From assembly GCA_025356765.1 (NCBI GenBank), contig JANXRO010000132.1, forward strand, positions 1 to 5,046: a stretch of 5,046 nucleotides of DNA, in the 5' to 3' direction. Below, one piece after another: positions 1-5,046 of the stretch. Under the pieces are notes generated by a model. The model was given only the letters and a program-made list of their open reading frames with translations. It had not been told where the DNA came from and did not search any database. This stretch comes from Hyphomicrobiales bacterium. Its GTDB lineage: Bacteria; Pseudomonadota; Alphaproteobacteria; Rhizobiales; Aestuariivirgaceae. Numbering within the stretch: position 1 is the first letter of the stretch; every line of letters starts with the position of its first letter. The position numbers were made by a program, and so were the translations under genes.

Positions 1-162
1 GGTGCCATGTTGGGCGGCTTGGTCATTGGGCTGATTGAAGTGATGTGGTCGGCCTATTTCTCGGTTGAGTATAAGGATGTGGCCGCCTTCACTGTTTTGG
101 TTATTGTTTTGATTTTCATGCCACAGGGTTTGCTTGGCAAACCAGAAGTGGAAAAGGTTTAA
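1..162 (+). CDS. livH: LivH, branched-chain amino acid ABC transporter permease (3' end only)
   Basis: This is the C-terminal 53 codons of an inner-membrane permease, open from base 1 and ending in TAA at 160-162; the 5' part lies outside the window. The visible protein runs from GAMLGGLVIGLIE through a Trp-Ser-Ala-Tyr-Phe segment and VEYKDVAAF into a final hydrophobic helix, and ends PQGLLGKPEVEKV. The glycine-rich GAMLGG..IG.IE stretch and the C-terminal P-x-GLLG motif after the last helix are typical of LivH. LivH pairs with LivM to form the translocation channel of the LIV-type importer. The livM start lies 3 bases downstream, so the two genes should be co-transcribed and coupled. The assignment rests on a short fragment, but the order livH-livM-livG-livF supports it strongly. 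The usual Arg before P-x-GLLG is Met here, which is a minor variation. Confidence 0.93.
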   Translation, partial: GAMLGGLVIGLIEVMWSAYFSVEYKDVAAFTVLVIVLIFMPQGLLGKPEVEKV

Positions 163-165
163 GCC

Positions 166-1593
166 ATGTCTGCACCAGTAAAAAGTTCTTCCGGCGGATC
201 AGACGCGCAAGTTTTGGATTCTGCTGCCATTACCAAAGATCTTATCGGCACCTTTGTTATAACAGCCTTGATTTTAGTTCCCGTGGTGGCCATTCGCACC
301 CAGCTTGATCAAGGCGTTTTAACCTGGCATTCGCGCTTTACATTGGCTGCAGTTTTAGCAGCCATTGTGGTTGGTGTACGTTGGGCCATGCATGTTTTTG
401 TGTGGAACAGGCGCGCCGCCAATGCTTTAAAGCCCGCTGTTGCCGGTGCTGTCAAAGTGAAGGGGCCCAGCTTGGCCGACAAAATTGGCCCCTATGTTTC
501 GCGTGGCCTTTTAATATTCGGTTTGGTTCTGCCCATCTTGGCCTATTTCAACATCACGCCTTGGGGCGACAAACGCACGCTGGATTTGGCCATTTATATT
601 CTCACATACATCATGTTGGGTTGGGGCCTTAATGTGGTTGTGGGCTTGGCTGGCTTGTTGGATTTGGGATATGTCGCATTTTATGCTGTGGGTGCTTATG
701 CCTACGCGCTTTTATCAACAGTGTATTTTCCGATCTGGTTCGGTTCTGGCATCGTGCCTTATGCGTTTTATATCACCCTGCCCCTTGCAGGTTTACTTGC
801 AGCGCTGTGGGGTGTGATCCTAGGTTTTCCAGTGTTGCGATTGCGCGGCGATTATCTTGCCATCGTAACCTTGGCATTTGGTGAAATGATCCGCTTGGTG
901 TTGATCAACTGGTTCTCTTTCACGCAAGGGCCGCAGGGCATCAACGTGCCAAAAGCCACATTCTTCGGCCTGCCCTTCAAAGATGGGCCAGGCAGTTTTG
1001 CTGAGTTCTTTCACATCACCTATGATCGCATTCATTTTTACATCTTCCTTTATTACGTGATTTTGGCCATGGCGCTTATCACTTACTTTGTGACCAAGCG
1101 TCTGCGCCGTTTGCCCATTGGTAGGGCTTGGGAAGCCTTGCGCGAAGATGAAATTGCCTGCCGATCACTGGGCATCAACACAACCAACACAAAGCTTACG
1201 GCTTTTGCCATTGGTGCAATGTTCGGCGGTTTTGCGGGCAGCTTCTTTGCGGCGCGCCAAGGTTTCGTTTCACCAGAATCCTTTGTGTATATTGAAAGCG
1301 CATTGATCTTGGCCATTGTGGTTTTGGGCGGTTTGGGATCTCAAATCGGCATCGTGTTTTCAGCCACCGCAATCATGGGTTCATTCGAAGTGTTCCGTGA
1401 GATGAACTGGTTGAAAGCGGTTTTGCCAGCGGGAACAGAGCCTATTCAATTCCGCATGTTGGCCGTTGGTTTGGCCATGGTGTTAATGATGCGCTTCAGG
1501 CCACGCGGGTTTGTAACCAAGCGCGAGCCCACTGTATTTTTGAAAGAGAAAAAGGCCGTTTCCGGCGATCTCGTTGCTGAAGGACATGGCTAA
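166..1593 (+). CDS. livM: LivM, branched-chain amino acid ABC transporter permease
   Basis: LivM is the second inner-membrane permease subunit of the LIV importer (475 residues). After a hydrophilic N-terminus (1-22), hydrophobic helices are visible near 25-43, 57-79, 112-128 and 138-165, then a run of helices to about 445. Family signatures seen are: the GLNVVVGLAGLLDLGYVAFYAVGAY region (154-178); LRLRGDYLAIVTLAFGE (224-240); the cytoplasmic coupling-loop segment IGRAWEALREDEIACRSLGIN (318-338), which contacts the ATPases; and GGFAGSFFAARQGFVSPESF (354-373). The protein ends with an RPRGF motif (445-449) and a charged tail. It is longer than E. coli LivM (about 425 residues) because of the N-terminal region that long LivM proteins carry. 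The start at 166 is preceded by AAAAGG at 152-157, 8 bases away. The stop TAA shares its last A with the livG start (TAATG). Solute specificity cannot be read from this subunit. Confidence 0.96.
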   Translation: MSAPVKSSSGGSDAQVLDSAAITKDLIGTFVITALILVPVVAIRTQLDQGVLTWHSRFTLAAVLAAIVVGVRWAMHVFVWNRRAANALKPAVAGAVKVKGPSLADKIGPYVSRGLLIFGLVLPILAYFNITPWGDKRTLDLAIYILTYIMLGWGLNVVVGLAGLLDLGYVAFYAVGAYAYALLSTVYFPIWFGSGIVPYAFYITLPLAGLLAALWGVILGFPVLRLRGDYLAIVTLAFGEMIRLVLINWFSFTQGPQGINVPKATFFGLPFKDGPGSFAEFFHITYDRIHFYIFLYYVILAMALITYFVTKRLRRLPIGRAWEALREDEIACRSLGINTTNTKLTAFAIGAMFGGFAGSFFAARQGFVSPESFVYIESALILAIVVLGGLGSQIGIVFSATAIMGSFEVFREMNWLKAVLPAGTEPIQFRMLAVGLAMVLMMRFRPRGFVTKREPTVFLKEKKAVSGDLVAEGHG

Positions 1594-2609
1594 TGATTAA
1601 ACCGTGGGAACAAAACCCTGAACTAGAAGTTCAGCACTTAACCATGCGCTTTGGTGGCTTAACCGCCATTGGTGATCTTTCATTCAATGTGGGCAAAAAG
1701 CAAATCACTGCGTTGATCGGCCCGAATGGCGCTGGCAAAACCACTGTGTTCAATTGCATCACCGGGTTTTATAAACCCACCGAAGGCATGATTAAATTGA
1801 ACCATGAAGGTGGCAAAGAATTTTTGCTGGAGCGCATGGATGATTTTAGGATTACGCGTTTTGCCAAAGTGGCGCGCACGTTCCAAAATATCCGTTTGTT
1901 TTCGGGCATGACGTTGCTGGAAAATTTGATGGTGGCGCAACACAACAGCCTGATGAAAAGCTCTGGTTGGACAATTGGGGCCTTGTTGGGCACTGGCGGT
2001 TATAAACGCGCTGAAAATGAAGCCATTGAAACTTGCAAATATTGGCTGAACAAAGTGGGGCTGATTGATCGGGCCGATGATCCGGCGGGCGACCTTTCTT
2101 ACGGTGCCCAACGGCGGCTGGAAATTGCTCGTGCTATGTGCACTGGCCCTCGCCTGCTCTGCTTGGATGAACCCGCGGCCGGATTAAATCCGCGCGAGTC
2201 TGAAGAGTTGAATAAATTGCTGTTGTCGGTGCGCGATGATCACAACATGGCCATCTTGTTGATTGAACATGATATGAGCGTGGTGATGGGAATTTCAGAT
2301 CATATCATCGTGCTGGATTACGGCCGTAAGATTGCTGACGGAACGCCGGTTCAAATCAAAGCTGATCCTGCTGTTATTCGCGCCTATTTGGGCGTTGAAG
2401 ATGAAGACGATGACGCGGATGGCAAAGCCGCCGCAGCTGTCATCGACGAAGCAATTAGCCACAAGCCAGTTCCTATGGAAACTTTGTTGGCGGCGATTGA
2501 AACACCAACCGTTCCGCCCAAGAAAATGGCAACAAAAACGCCAGTGAAACCTGCACCCAAAGCTGTTGCCAAAAAGACCGCCGCGCCGAAGAAGGGAGGC
2601 CGCAAATGA
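1593..2609 (+). CDS. livG: LivG, branched-chain amino acid ABC transporter ATPase with an unusual C-terminal extension
   Basis: LivG is one of the two cytoplasmic ATPases that power the LivH-LivM channel. All ABC motifs are present: Walker A GPNGAGKTT (43-51), Q-loop Gln98 in TFQN, signature LSYGAQRRLEIARA (168-181), Walker B LLCLDEP (188-194) with catalytic Glu193, D-loop AAGLNP (195-200) and switch His226 in IEHD. The LIV-specific C-terminal RAYLG is at 263-267. Typical LivG proteins end near here, at about 255-270 residues. This one runs to 338, with an acidic stretch EDEDDDAD (269-276), a middle segment that may be helical, and a basic Lys/Ala/Pro tail (307-338) with no acidic residue. 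The start at 1593 overlaps the livM stop by one base and has GAAGGA at 1579-1584, 8 bases upstream. The stop TGA overlaps the livF start (ATGA). The ATPase call is certain; the role of the tail is unknown. Confidence 0.97.
   Translation: MIKPWEQNPELEVQHLTMRFGGLTAIGDLSFNVGKKQITALIGPNGAGKTTVFNCITGFYKPTEGMIKLNHEGGKEFLLERMDDFRITRFAKVARTFQNIRLFSGMTLLENLMVAQHNSLMKSSGWTIGALLGTGGYKRAENEAIETCKYWLNKVGLIDRADDPAGDLSYGAQRRLEIARAMCTGPRLLCLDEPAAGLNPRESEELNKLLLSVRDDHNMAILLIEHDMSVVMGISDHIIVLDYGRKIADGTPVQIKADPAVIRAYLGVEDEDDDADGKAAAAVIDEAISHKPVPMETLLAAIETPTVPPKKMATKTPVKPAPKAVAKKTAAPKKGGRK
2592..2599 (+). promoter_or_regulatory. Strong ribosome binding site for livF, inside the livG 3' end
   Basis: AAGGGAGG lies 6 bases before the livF ATG at 2606 and is close to the full Shine-Dalgarno consensus. 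It is embedded in the Lys-Gly-Gly codons of the LivG tail, and start and stop overlap as ATGA. This supports both the 2606 start and translational coupling of the two ATPases, which are needed in equal amounts. Confidence 0.8.
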
Positions 2610-3328
2610 GCGACATTCTTTTAAAAGGCACGGGCGTTGAAACATTTTATGGCAAAATTCAAGCGCTGAAAGGCGTTGATTTTGAAGTGCATCAAGGCGA
2701 AATAGCAACGGTTATCGGTGCCAATGGCGCTGGCAAATCAACGTTGATGATGACGATTTGTGGAACGCCGCGGGCGCGGGCCGGAAGCATTGTTTTCAAC
2801 GGTGTTGATATTACGGCCATGCCAACCCACGAAATTGTGCATTTGGGCATTGCGCAATCTCCCGAAGGTCGCCGCATTTTTCCGCGCATGAGCGTGTTTG
2901 AAAATTTGCAGATGGGTGCCACCGTCAACAATCTTGAAAACTTTGTCGAAGATCTGCCAAAAATATTCAGCCTGTTCCCACGTCTTGAAGAACGCCAACA
3001 ACAACGCGCTGGCACACTGTCAGGCGGTGAACAGCAAATGCTGGCCATTGGTCGGGCCTTGATGGCAAGGCCGAAGCTTTTGTTGCTGGATGAACCTTCG
3101 CTGGGCTTGGCACCGATCATTGTGAAGCAGATTTTTGCTGCCATCAAAAAACTCAATGTGGAAGAAGGCCTCACTGTTCTTCTGGTTGAACAAAATGCCT
3201 TTAACGCCCTGAAATTGGCGCATCGTGCCTATGTAATGGTGAACGGAAAAATCACCATGTCGGGCACGGGTGCTGAACTTCTGAAGCGGCCAGAAGTGCG
3301 CGCTGCCTATTTGGAAGGGGGACATTGA
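2606..3328 (+). CDS. livF: LivF, branched-chain amino acid ABC transporter ATPase
   Basis: LivF is the second cytoplasmic ATPase, expected to form a heterodimer with LivG on the membrane channel (240 residues, normal family length). Motifs are: Walker A GANGAGKST (38-46), the LivF-type PEGRRIFPRMSVFENL segment (86-101), signature LSGGEQQMLAIGRAL (138-152), Walker B LLLLDEP (158-164) with Glu163, D-loop SLGLAP (165-170), and VEQNAFNALKLAHRAYVM (194-211). In the LivF family the Q-loop position carries Glu (here Glu87) and the switch-His position carries Gln (here Gln196), so these are family features rather than damage. The C-terminus has the typical E-x-RAAYLEGGH form. The gene overlaps livG by four bases and shares one base with the next gene's ATG, so it sits in the middle of a coupled series. 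Confidence 0.97.
   Translation: MSDILLKGTGVETFYGKIQALKGVDFEVHQGEIATVIGANGAGKSTLMMTICGTPRARAGSIVFNGVDITAMPTHEIVHLGIAQSPEGRRIFPRMSVFENLQMGATVNNLENFVEDLPKIFSLFPRLEERQQQRAGTLSGGEQQMLAIGRALMARPKLLLLDEPSLGLAPIIVKQIFAAIKKLNVEEGLTVLLVEQNAFNALKLAHRAYVMVNGKITMSGTGAELLKRPEVRAAYLEGGH
3313..3321 (+). promoter_or_regulatory. Ribosome binding site deciding the DUF6867 gene start
   Basis: GGAAGGGGG sits 6 bases before the ATG at 3328. The in-frame TTG at 3325 would also be usable, but the ATG forms the TGATG stop/start overlap with livF and has the better codon, so 3328 is the preferred start. Confidence 0.65.
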
Positions 3329-3669
3329 TGTCGCTTTTTGTCGAACAAAATGTCTGGGTGTTCTTAATCCTCACCGTCATCATGGGCGGAGGCGCTGCCT
3401 TCATGGCAGGCCGCAACGTGGCCCAGGGCTGGAAGTCGCCTGCCCTGCTTTTTGCTTACATGTTAATTTTTGGAGCCGGCTTGCGGTTTTTGCATTACGC
3501 ACTGTTTCACGCCGATCTTGTTTCATTGCAATATTATATCAGCCAAACTGCGGTGGTGATGGTTTTTGCATTTTTGGGTTATCGTACAACTTTGGCCAAC
3601 CTGATGACCGAGAAATATCCATGGCTTTTTGAAAAGTCAGGCCCCTTGGGCTGGCGCAAGAAAGCATAA
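3328..3669 (+). CDS. Small three-helix membrane protein, DUF6867 type, in the liv operon
   Basis: This is a 113-residue protein of unknown function. Three hydrophobic segments are visible at about 9-27, 38-60 and 70-86. The first contains GGGAAFMAGRNVAQGW (20-35) and the second is followed by RFLHYALF (53-60). A short soluble C-terminus follows, with NLMTEKYPWLFEKSGPLGW at 91-109. From memory this pattern (GGGAA-x-M-x-GR near the first helix, RF-H-ALF, a YY motif, then QYxWLYERxGPLxW at the end) matches the DUF6867 family. Members of that family commonly sit directly after livF in Alphaproteobacteria; I could not run a profile search. Position and coupling (TGATG overlap with livF) suggest a function tied to the importer, such as an accessory or stability subunit, but that is inference. 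No catalytic motif or signal peptide cleavage site is evident. Confidence 0.85.
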   Translation: MSLFVEQNVWVFLILTVIMGGGAAFMAGRNVAQGWKSPALLFAYMLIFGAGLRFLHYALFHADLVSLQYYISQTAVVMVFAFLGYRTTLANLMTEKYPWLFEKSGPLGWRKKA

Positions 3670-3719
3670 TGACGAAATTGGTGAAGGGGGCGACGCTTTT
3701 TCCTTTCCAATCCGATCCA

Positions 3720-3743
3720 CTTTGGGCAAGATCATTCCCAAGG
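3720..3743 (+). other. Imperfect RNA hairpin upstream of livK
   Basis: CTTTGGG (3720-3726) can pair with CCCAAGG (3737-3743), giving seven pairs including one G-U wobble around a 10-base loop. No T-run follows (the next bases are GGTGG), so it is not a standard intrinsic terminator. A hairpin between permease genes and a binding-protein gene could act in mRNA processing or stability, but this is speculative. Confidence 0.35.
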
Positions 3744-3781
3744 GGTGGTATACCTCGACGTTAATTTGATCACTTTGTATC

Positions 3782-3787
3782 AGGGAG
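3782..3787 (+). promoter_or_regulatory. Ribosome binding site for livK
   Basis: AGGGAG ends 8 bases before the ATG at 3796. It selects that start, which gives a complete signal peptide (Met-Lys-Lys followed by a hydrophobic core). Confidence 0.75.
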
Positions 3788-3795
3788 ACTAACTT

Positions 3796-4911
3796 ATGAA
3801 GAAACTTGTTCTCACCGGAATTGCATTCAGCTTTGCTGCAGCACTTTCCGCATCATCAGCTTTGGCTGATATTACAATTGCAACCGTTGGCCCAATTACT
3901 GGCCAGCTTGCTGCACTTGGCGAACAATATAAGCGCGGCGCTGAAATGGCCGTTGCAGACATCAACGCAGCTGGTGGCGTGAACGGCGAAAAGCTTGTTC
4001 TTGAAATCGGTGATGATGCTTGTGATCCAAAGCAAGCTGTTGCTGTTGCCAACCAAATGGCTTCCAAGAAAGTAAAGTTTGTTGCTGGCCATTTGTGCTC
4101 AGGCTCATCGATCCCGGCTTCAAAGGTTTATGCTGAAGAAGGCATTTTGCAAATTACGCCAGCGTCCACAAACCCCAAGTTCACCGACGAAGGTGACTGG
4201 AACGTGGCTCGCGTTTGCGGCCGTGACGATGCCCAAGGGCTTGTTGCTGGTAACTTCTTGGCCAAGCATTATGCTGGCAAAAAAGTAGCCATCATCGACG
4301 ACAAGTCTGCTTACGGCAAAGGTTTGGCTGATGCGACTAAGGCAGCCATGAACGCTGCTGGCCTTAAGGAAGTTATGGCTGAATCAATCAATCCTGGTGA
4401 AAAGGATTACTCAGCACTCGTTTCCAAAATGAAAGATGCTGGCATTGATGCGGTTTACATGGGCGGTTACCACCCAGAAGGCGCTTTGATTTTGAAGCAA
4501 CTTCGTGAACAAGGTTCGCAAGCTCAAATGCTTTCGGGCGATTCAATGAACAACAAGGAATTTTGGACAATCGCTGGCGACGCTGCAAAGGGCATGATCT
4601 TCACATTCGCGCCTGAACCACGCGCAATTCCAGAAGCAAAAGACATTGTTGCCAAGTTCAAAGCCGCTGGCTTTGATCCAGAAGGTTACACACTGTACAC
4701 ATACGCTGCCATTCAGATGTATGCACAAGGTGCAACGGCAACAAAGTCAACCGACAGCAAGACAATTGCAACATGGCTCCGTGCTGGCAATGAAATGAAA
4801 ACTGTTCTTGGCCCAATCAAGTTGGACAAGAAGGGCGATCTGATCGGCGCCAAATATGTTTGGTATAAATTCGACAACGGCAACTATGCTGAAGACGATT
4901 CAATCAACTAA
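3796..4911 (+). CDS. livK: LivK/LivJ-type periplasmic branched-chain amino acid-binding protein
   Basis: This is the secreted receptor of the importer, a type I periplasmic binding fold (Peripla_BP_6 type), 371 residues, about the family's usual length. A Sec signal peptide is clear: MKK, a hydrophobic core to about residue 20, and likely cleavage after ALA at 24 (ALA-DI). The mature protein starts with ITIATVGPITGQLAALGEQ, the standard first strand and loop. Cys76 and Cys101 are 25 residues apart, the same spacing as the disulfide I recall for E. coli LivJ. Probable ligand-site residues by family analogy are Ser102 in CSGSS, Ala123/Thr125 in TPASTNP, Tyr225 in GGYHPEG and Asp249 in SGDSMNN. 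The last would hold the ligand's amino group where LivJ has Glu. A third cysteine, Cys141, lies in RVCGRDDAQG. Alanine codons are mostly GCT/GCA and lysines often AAG, unlike livM, consistent with high expression. LivJ and LivK cannot be told apart here, so the exact amino acid specificity is open. Confidence 0.94.
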   Translation: MKKLVLTGIAFSFAAALSASSALADITIATVGPITGQLAALGEQYKRGAEMAVADINAAGGVNGEKLVLEIGDDACDPKQAVAVANQMASKKVKFVAGHLCSGSSIPASKVYAEEGILQITPASTNPKFTDEGDWNVARVCGRDDAQGLVAGNFLAKHYAGKKVAIIDDKSAYGKGLADATKAAMNAAGLKEVMAESINPGEKDYSALVSKMKDAGIDAVYMGGYHPEGALILKQLREQGSQAQMLSGDSMNNKEFWTIAGDAAKGMIFTFAPEPRAIPEAKDIVAKFKAAGFDPEGYTLYTYAAIQMYAQGATATKSTDSKTIATWLRAGNEMKTVLGPIKLDKKGDLIGAKYVWYKFDNGNYAEDDSIN

Positions 4912-4929
4912 GATTTATCTTGTTTGATG

Positions 4930-4967
4930 AGAGCCCGTGCGATTAACTTCGCACGGGTTCTTTTTTT
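4930..4967 (+). terminator. Strong intrinsic terminator after livK
   Basis: AGAGCCCGTGCGA (4930-4942) pairs with TCGCACGGGTTCT (4949-4961) around a six-base loop TTAACT. This makes a 13-pair stem with a single G-U wobble, followed by seven Ts (4961-4967). It starts 18 bases after the livK stop and is a textbook Rho-independent terminator, marking the end of the transport operon. On the opposite strand no T-run follows the stem, so it works in the + direction only. Confidence 0.93.
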
Positions 4968-4973
4968 GGGGCG

Positions 4974-5046
4974 ATGACATTGCGTTTCACCAAAGCCATA
5001 AATATTCCGACTTTCATTCTCGCGTGTTTTACGGCGAGTTTGCTTT
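4974..5046 (+). CDS. Possible start of a downstream gene with a signal-like N-terminus (partial)
   Basis: An ATG at 4974 opens a frame that stays open to the window edge (24 codons). The peptide begins MTLRFTKAINIP and continues into TFILACFTASLL. A basic N-terminus followed by a hydrophobic stretch resembles a signal peptide or membrane anchor. The only purine-rich sequence upstream is GGGG at 4968-4971, too close for this ATG. It sits 8 bases from the in-frame TTG at 4980, which is an alternative start. The frame begins just after the terminator, so its transcript would need a promoter overlapping that terminator, or read-through. An antisense frame over the same bases is also open. I do not recognise the product, and the fragment is too short to be sure it is a gene. 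Confidence 0.35.
   Translation, partial: MTLRFTKAINIPTFILACFTASLL

Larger units (their letters stand above)
3670..3795 (+). other. Intergenic region before livK with possible RNA structure
   Basis: This 126-base gap separates the permease/ATPase/DUF6867 genes from livK. It holds an imperfect hairpin at 3720-3743, an 8-base palindrome GGTATACC at 3747-3754, and the livK ribosome binding site. I find no convincing -35/-10 pair at the right spacing. The TTGTAT at 3775-3780 lies too close to the ribosome binding site to be a useful -10. Whether livK has its own promoter here or is reached by read-through cannot be decided from the sequence. Confidence 0.55.

Noticed and set aside
1680..2111. A 143-codon open frame on the minus strand within livG
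   Set aside because: It is opposite the Walker A to signature region of LivG, and its His/Phe/Ala-rich translation looks like a frame shadow with no family signature.
2692..3174. A 160-codon open frame on the minus strand within livF
   Set aside because: It lies opposite a complete, motif-perfect LivF gene. Its translation shows no recognisable domain, and such antisense frames are common over biased coding sequence.
3036..3198. LivF lacks the switch histidine (Gln196) and the Q-loop Gln (Glu87)
   Set aside because: These substitutions, in the VEQNA and PEGRRIF motifs, are normal for the LivF family and do not indicate a dead ATPase.
3325..3327. TTG as the start of the DUF6867 gene
   Set aside because: The ATG at 3328 is the next codon, forms the usual TGATG overlap with livF and is well placed for the upstream GGAAGGGGG.
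3720..3750. Intrinsic terminator between the DUF6867 gene and livK
   Set aside because: The hairpin is short and imperfect and is followed by GGTGGTATA rather than a T-run.
3745..3785. A promoter for livK
   Set aside because: TATACC (3749-3754) and TTGTAT (3775-3780) resemble -10 boxes, but neither has a matching -35 at 16-18 bases, and the second would start transcription almost at the start codon.
4944..5046. C-terminus of a convergent minus-strand gene entering from the right
   Set aside because: The minus frame is open from the window edge to a stop in the terminator loop, but its translation is nondescript and no terminator serves that direction. Too short to support.

Overview
The window is one branched-chain amino acid ABC importer (HAAT/LIV-I type) gene cluster, read entirely on the + strand. 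The protein sequences, gene order and compact overlapping junctions are those of an Alphaproteobacterium. The small membrane protein of the DUF6867 type between the ATPase and binding-protein genes also points there. Base composition looks close to half G+C by eye, which is moderate for that class. I cannot name an order or genus from the sequence alone.

Layout: 1-162 holds the last 53 codons of livH (first permease). It is followed by livM (second permease, 166-1593), livG (first ATPase, 1593-2609), livF (second ATPase, 2606-3328), a 113-residue three-helix membrane protein of DUF6867 type (3328-3669), a 126-base intergenic stretch, and livK/livJ (periplasmic binding protein, 3796-4911). A strong intrinsic terminator lies at 4930-4967. 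After it, at the right edge, is the start of a possible new gene with a signal-peptide-like N-terminus.

How it works together: the secreted binding protein captures a branched-chain or related amino acid in the periplasm. It docks on the LivH-LivM channel, and ATP hydrolysis by the LivG-LivF pair drives import. The genes from livH to the DUF6867 gene are packed with gaps of at most 3 bases or with stop/start overlaps (TAATG, ATGA, TGATG), so they are almost certainly co-transcribed and translationally coupled. livK is set apart by the 126-base gap and by a codon choice that looks tuned for high expression, as expected for a binding protein needed in excess.

Most of the window is ordinary and I do not see a new biological system. 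The items worth a second look are: the 69-residue C-terminal extension of LivG (acidic linker, then a histone-H1-like Lys/Ala/Pro tail); the uncharacterised membrane protein inside the operon; and competing RNA pairings in the region before livK.
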